Shown here: positions 6,397 through 10,100 of the stretch, piece after piece
Position numbering within the stretch: the first letter of the stretch is position 1
Layout of the letters: every line of letters starts with the position of its first letter
Assembly (NCBI GenBank): GCA_964623395.1
Contig: CAZUSI010000054.1
Span: forward strand, 1 to 10,100
DNA length: 10,100 nucleotides
Direction of reading: 5' to 3'
DNA from: JBDRZD01 sp964623395
GTDB taxonomy: Bacteria > Hydrothermota > Hydrothermia > Hydrothermales > Hydrothermaceae
The notes under the pieces: model-generated
Databases searched by the model: none
Told to the model about the DNA's origin: nothing
Seen by the model: only the letters and a program-made list of their open reading frames with translations
Made by a program: the position numbers and the translations under genes

Positions 6397-6695
6397 TGGG
6401 AATAAAAGGAATTTTATTGATTTCTGCAATCATGTTTTCACTTGGTATTTTTGGTGTATTGACAAGGAAAAGTGCTCTTGGAATACTCATTGCAATTGAA
6501 CTTTTATTTAATTCAGCAAATTTAAATTTTGCAGCATTTGGAAGACTCTTTGGAAATCCTGAAGGAAGCATTTTCCCTTTATTTGGAATTGGAATAACTG
6601 TTTGTGAAGTTGCAGTTGGTTTTGCAATCATTTTTTATCTTTATAGAACAAGAAAGACAACAAAAGCAGATGAAGTTGATATTTTAAAAGGATGA
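6396..6695 (+). CDS. nuoK: NADH-quinone oxidoreductase subunit K
   Basis: This small three-helix membrane subunit (ND4L family) is 99 residues from the preferred start, or 100 if ATG at 6393 is used. It helps carry protons along the hydrophilic axis of the membrane arm. Two buried glutamates essential in E. coli NuoK (Glu36 and Glu72) are both present: one in ILIAIELLFN and one in GITVCEVAVG. Counted from the upstream ATG they fall exactly at 36 and 72. NSANLNFAAFGRLFG is the typical second-helix and loop sequence, and a basic tail ends the protein. The start is ambiguous because ATGATG overlaps the nuoJ stop. The AAGGAGG spacing favours the second ATG. Confidence 0.93.
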   Translation: MGIKGILLISAIMFSLGIFGVLTRKSALGILIAIELLFNSANLNFAAFGRLFGNPEGSIFPLFGIGITVCEVAVGFAIIFYLYRTRKTTKADEVDILKG

Positions 6696-6699
6696 AATT

Positions 6700-8526
6700 A
6701 TGATAGGTATTTTTGCATTAATTTCATTTTTATCACCATTTTTTGCATTTATAATCATAGGGTTTTTCATAAGAAAATATGGAAAAATTTCAGCATACCT
6801 ATCAATAATATGCGTTTTAAACTCTCTAATTTTCTCAATCCTGAATCTAAATTCTCTTTTAAAAAATCCTGGTGAATACTTTCTTGAATGGCTATGGCTT
6901 TCTCAAAAGATTTTTACCTTTAAATTTGGAATATGGGTTGATTCGCTTTCTTCCTTAATGCTATTTGTTGTTGCACTTGTTGCTTCAATGGTCCAGATTT
7001 ATTCAATTGGATATATGAAGGAGGAAACACCGCCATCACTTGGAAGATATTATGCATATCATTCTTTATTTACATTTTCAATGATGGGACTCGTTTTATC
7101 AAAAAACCTTCTTGAACTTTTTGTATTCTGGGAACTTGTTGGACTTTGCTCTTACCTTTTAATAGGTTTCTGGTTTTATAAACCATCTGCTGCAAAGGCA
7201 GCAGTTAAGGCTTTCTGGGTAACAAGGTTTGGTGATGTTGGATTTATGATAGGGATTTTATATCTTTATAAAAATACAGGATGTTTTGAATTAAAGGATT
7301 TGATTTCAAAAATTCCTGAAATCCCTGAAAAGGTTATAATTATTGGTTCTCTTTTACTCTTTTTGGGTGCAATAGGAAAATCAGCACAATTCCCTTTACA
7401 CATATGGCTTCCTGATGCAATGGAAGGACCAACTCCTGTATCTGCATTGATTCATGCAGCAACAATGGTTGCAGCAGGAGTTTATATGGTTGCGCGTCTT
7501 TTCCCTTTATTTTCTTCATCAGAGATAGTTCTTGGAATAATTGCAATCATAGGTGCTTTTACAGCAGTTTTAGCATCAACAATGGCAATAGTTCAAGAGG
7601 ATATTAAAAGGGTTTTAGCATATTCAACAATTTCACAACTTGGTTATATGATGGCAGGACTTGGAAGTCATAATTTAAATGCAGGATTTTTCCATTTATT
7701 TACCCATGCATATTTTAAAGCACTTCTCTTTTTATGCGCAGGATGTGTTATACATGCAGTCCATTCAAATTCAATATGGGATATGGGAGGAATTTTCAAG
7801 AGAATGCCAATAACAAGCATATCATTTTTAATAGGTCTTTTAGCACTTTCAGGAATACCTCCTTTTTCGGGATTTTTCTCAAAGGAAGAAATTTTACATT
7901 CAGCATATTTATCAGAATTTAAAATTCCCTTTTATCTTTTAATTATAGGTGTATTTTTAACTTCCTTTTATATGGCAAGAGTTTTCTTTGTGGCATTTTT
8001 GGGAAAAGAAAAAAACAAACATATTCATGAAGCACCTTATTCAATGACAATTCCATTAATTATTCTTTCATTATTTTCAATTTTCTCAGGATTTTATAAA
8101 GAAGGAATTTATAAATTTCTTGGAGAAAAAATTGAAAATCATCACTCTTTAAAATTTTTACCATTTATTTCATTAATTCTTGCCCTTTCAGGATTTTTCC
8201 TTGCTTATCTTTATTATTATTCAAAAAGATTATCACCTGAAAAAACAAAAGAAAAAATATTACCAGTTTATAATCTCGTTTATAACAAATACTATTTGGA
8301 CCATATTGCTGAATGGATTTATTCCAAGATTGTATTAAATCTTTCATTTCTTGCTGCATGGTGGGATAGACATGTTGTTGATGGGACCGTTAACTGGGTA
8401 ACATATACAACAGGAAGAATTGGAAAGGGATTAAGGAGTTTACAAACAGGAATAATTCAGGATTATTTAATTTACATTGCAATTGCCTTTATTATCATAG
8501 GATTTATAATTTTTCAAATATTTTAA
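6700..8526 (+). CDS. nuoL: NADH-quinone oxidoreductase subunit L (antiporter-like proton pump)
   Basis: This 608-residue subunit, close to the roughly 613 of E. coli NuoL, is the distal antiporter-like proton-pumping subunit of the membrane arm. Key charged residues in known proton paths are present: Glu145 in FVFWELVGLCSYLLIGFW, Lys227 in AIGKSAQFPLHIWLPDA, Lys303 in QEDIKRVLAYST, His336 and Lys340 in FTHAYFKALLF, and Lys395 in SGFFSKEEI. GPTPVSALIHAATMVAAGVY (243-262) is the classic proton-antiporter motif. NuoM and NuoN lack the C-terminal extension seen here: about 525-585 form the long lateral helix (YNKYYLDHIAEW, VVDGTVNWV, LRSLQTGIIQDY), followed by a last membrane helix (588-606). This separates it from nuoM and nuoN. 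The start is ATG with AAAAGGA about 8 nt upstream, 4 nt after nuoK. It is the last nuo gene seen. Confidence 0.97.
   Translation: MIGIFALISFLSPFFAFIIIGFFIRKYGKISAYLSIICVLNSLIFSILNLNSLLKNPGEYFLEWLWLSQKIFTFKFGIWVDSLSSLMLFVVALVASMVQIYSIGYMKEETPPSLGRYYAYHSLFTFSMMGLVLSKNLLELFVFWELVGLCSYLLIGFWFYKPSAAKAAVKAFWVTRFGDVGFMIGILYLYKNTGCFELKDLISKIPEIPEKVIIIGSLLLFLGAIGKSAQFPLHIWLPDAMEGPTPVSALIHAATMVAAGVYMVARLFPLFSSSEIVLGIIAIIGAFTAVLASTMAIVQEDIKRVLAYSTISQLGYMMAGLGSHNLNAGFFHLFTHAYFKALLFLCAGCVIHAVHSNSIWDMGGIFKRMPITSISFLIGLLALSGIPPFSGFFSKEEILHSAYLSEFKIPFYLLIIGVFLTSFYMARVFFVAFLGKEKNKHIHEAPYSMTIPLIILSLFSIFSGFYKEGIYKFLGEKIENHHSLKFLPFISLILALSGFFLAYLYYYSKRLSPEKTKEKILPVYNLVYNKYYLDHIAEWIYSKIVLNLSFLAAWWDRHVVDGTVNWVTYTTGRIGKGLRSLQTGIIQDYLIYIAIAFIIIGFIIFQIF
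8483..8510 (+). promoter_or_regulatory. Possible promoter inside the nuoL 3' end for the peptidase gene
   Basis: TTGCCT at 8483-8488 (4 of 6 to the -35 consensus) and TATAAT at 8505-8510 (6 of 6) are spaced by 16 bp. Transcription would start near 8517, only about 13 nt before the TTG of the peptidase gene. TATAAT-like words are common by chance in such AT-rich coding DNA, so this is only a candidate. Confidence 0.3.
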
Positions 8527-8529
8527 AAA

Positions 8530-10100
8530 TTGAACTTAATTTTATTTTTAACTTTTTTTCTTGAAATCTTTAAAAATCCAGTAACTTCAACATTTGGTGA
8601 ATCAAGAGAAACAAGATTCCATCTTGGTATTGATTTTTCAACTTTTAGAAAAAAAGGGGTTCCAATTTATTTTCCCTTTGAATTAGAAGTCATAGGATTA
8701 AAAGTAAATTTTAGTGGATATGGTAAGGTTCTTTATTTAAAAAATAAAAATGGAGATATATATGTTCTTGCTCATCTTGATAGATTTAACAATATCATTG
8801 ATTCAATTGCCTTTGAAAAACTTTTAAAAACAAAGGGAAATGAAATTGAAATATTTTTTGAAAATGGAATAAAAATAAGTGAAAATGAAACAGTTGCCTT
8901 TGTTGGAAATACAGGATGTTCTTATCCACATCTTCACCTTGAAATAAGAAAAAATATGGAGGTTGCAATAAATCCTTTAAAATTTATAGAAATTGATGAT
9001 ACAATTTCTCCTTTTATAGAAAAAATCCTTTTAATCCCACTTGGTAAAAGCATAATAAATTCCTCATATTTTCCATTAATTGTAAAAAAAGGGGTTGAAA
9101 AAATTTTTGGAGGTGGTGAATTTTGGATATGGATAAAAGGTTATGATAAATGGGAAAATGGAAATAGGTCTGGTTTTTATGGAATTAAGATTTTTAAAGA
9201 TGATACTTTAATTTATATAAAAAAAATGGATAGTATTTTAATAGAAAATCAAAGGGAGGGTAATTATCTATATTTTAAAAAGGGTAAATATTATTCGCAG
9301 AGTTATTTTCATCCTTTTGAAATTTCCTTAAATATAAACAAAGATTCAAAAATAAAAGTTTTAGTTGAAGATTATAAAGGTAATAGTGATTCTTTAATTT
9401 TTGAAATTAAAAATGAAACAAAAGGTGGATTAAGAAAAGCCATCTTTCCATCTATATTTTATTCATTTGATGGAATTGCATTTAGGGAAGGAAAAAATGT
9501 TAATAAAATTTATGCAATTTTAAATGATAAAGAAATTGAAGTTGAAGGAATTGATTTTGGACTTTATAAGGAATTTAAATGGATTCCGCCAAAAGATTTT
9601 GAAGGGAAAGTAAAATTTATATTTGAAGGTAAAAATGGTGAAAAAGAAATATTTGTATTTTTCTCAGAAAATAAAGTTAAATCAAAAAATATAAATGGAT
9701 TTGAAATTAAATATAAAAGTCCTTTCCCCCTTTTCTTCTATGCAGAAATAAAGGAAAAGGAAATTAACATTTTTCCTGACTTTGCAATATTTGATACACT
9801 TTTAATTAATAAAAATTTAAAGGAAAAGGAATACTTTGTTTATAATGGGAAAAAACTTGGCAAAAATGCCTTTGCTTTTAAAGGTGGAAAATTTGAAATA
9901 AAAGTTGATACAATACCTCCACATTTTAATGGTAATAAAATAATTTATTCAAAAGAAATTTTCAATCCAAAATTTTATATTTATGATAAGGAAAGTGGAA
10001 TTGATGAAAAAAGCATTAAATTTTATATCGATGAAAAATTTTATCCTGTATATTATCATCCAATTTATGGAAAATTAACACTTTTCAAAAAAATAAAACT
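8530..10100 (+). CDS. Exported M23-family zinc metallopeptidase, 3' end beyond window
   Basis: At least 523 codons are open to the window edge with no stop. M23 (LytM/peptidase M23B) enzymes cut peptide cross-links of peptidoglycan. All zinc and catalytic signatures are visible: His31 and Asp35 in FHLGIDFS (HxxxD), His82 in YVLAHLDRF, and His134/His136 in the HxH of NTGCSYPHLHLEI. The site therefore looks active. The domain covers about 17-150 and sits right after a short hydrophobic leader (about 3-11) lacking the usual basic n-region. Beyond it are beta-rich stretches: about 194-290, ending in a DYKGN turn, and an Ig-like segment from about 459 with DTIPPHF and KESGIDEKSIKFYID. TTG at 8530 is the only conventional start upstream of the domain. 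It has no Shine-Dalgarno, lies 3 nt after nuoL and is in the same frame. The family call is firm, but the substrate and start are inferred. Confidence 0.85.
   Translation, partial: MNLILFLTFFLEIFKNPVTSTFGESRETRFHLGIDFSTFRKKGVPIYFPFELEVIGLKVNFSGYGKVLYLKNKNGDIYVLAHLDRFNNIIDSIAFEKLLKTKGNEIEIFFENGIKISENETVAFVGNTGCSYPHLHLEIRKNMEVAINPLKFIEIDDTISPFIEKILLIPLGKSIINSSYFPLIVKKGVEKIFGGGEFWIWIKGYDKWENGNRSGFYGIKIFKDDTLIYIKKMDSILIENQREGNYLYFKKGKYYSQSYFHPFEISLNINKDSKIKVLVEDYKGNSDSLIFEIKNETKGGLRKAIFPSIFYSFDGIAFREGKNVNKIYAILNDKEIEVEGIDFGLYKEFKWIPPKDFEGKVKFIFEGKNGEKEIFVFFSENKVKSKNINGFEIKYKSPFPLFFYAEIKEKEINIFPDFAIFDTLLINKNLKEKEYFVYNGKKLGKNAFAFKGGKFEIKVDTIPPHFNGNKIIYSKEIFNPKFYIYDKESGIDEKSIKFYIDEKFYPVYYHPIYGKLTLFKKIK

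Noticed and set aside
7734..7922. Small same-strand open frame inside nuoL
   Set aside because: It is out of frame with conserved NuoL residues, has no homology-like pattern and no ribosome site. It is a shadow frame.
6700..8526. nuoM or a Na+/H+ antiporter (Mrp) subunit instead of nuoL
   Set aside because: The long C-terminal lateral helix with the NKYYLD, VVDGTVN and LQTGIIQDY signatures and the length of 608 fit NuoL. The position directly after nuoK also fits.
8527..8575. Terminator after nuoL
   Set aside because: T-rich tracts are present but no stable hairpin was found. The region also encodes the start of the peptidase.

Overview
The window comes from a very AT-rich bacterial genome. 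CpG is scarce, arginine is almost always AGA/AGG, and the proteins are rich in Lys, Glu and Ile and poor in Gln. Together with densely packed same-strand genes, many start/stop overlaps and strong GGAGG ribosome sites, this suggests a low-GC and probably thermophilic bacterium, perhaps an uncultured lineage of the WOR-3/Stahlbacteria or Hydrothermae kind. That placement is inference; no rRNA or other phylogenetic marker is present. All genes read on the + strand.

Region 1 (about 24-1980) is a three-gene cluster: a small membrane protein with an HxxxCxxC zinc-finger head typical of anti-sigma factors, an exported bactofilin-like beta-repeat protein with a multi-pass membrane tail, and an ECF sigma factor. 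Neighbours overlap or abut, so they are probably co-transcribed and may form an envelope-sensing regulatory module.

Region 2 (1981-2043) is the only real intergenic gap. It holds a near-consensus housekeeping promoter (TTGACT, 18 bp, TATAAT), a short 5' leader and a strong ribosome site in front of nuoA.

Region 3 (2044-8526) is a compact complex I operon in the order nuoA-B-C-D-H-I-J-K-L. It encodes the quinone-reducing connecting module (B, C, D, I), the membrane anchor subunits (A, H, J, K) and one antiporter-like pump subunit (L). The NADH-oxidising module (E, F, G) is absent, and nuoM and nuoN do not follow nuoL. They must lie elsewhere or be missing, so the electron donor cannot be read from this window.

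Region 4 (8530 to the end) is the start of a long gene for an exported M23-family zinc metallopeptidase with an intact active site, followed by beta-rich, Ig-like segments. It starts 3 nt after nuoL and runs off the window. It has no visible Shine-Dalgarno sequence, unlike the nuo genes, and a possible promoter lies inside the 3' end of nuoL.

No RNA genes, mobile elements, CRISPR arrays or significant repeats were seen. Most of the window is a conventional respiratory operon. The parts most worth a second look are the sigma/bactofilin-like module, the incomplete subunit set of the nuo cluster and the peptidase joined to its end.
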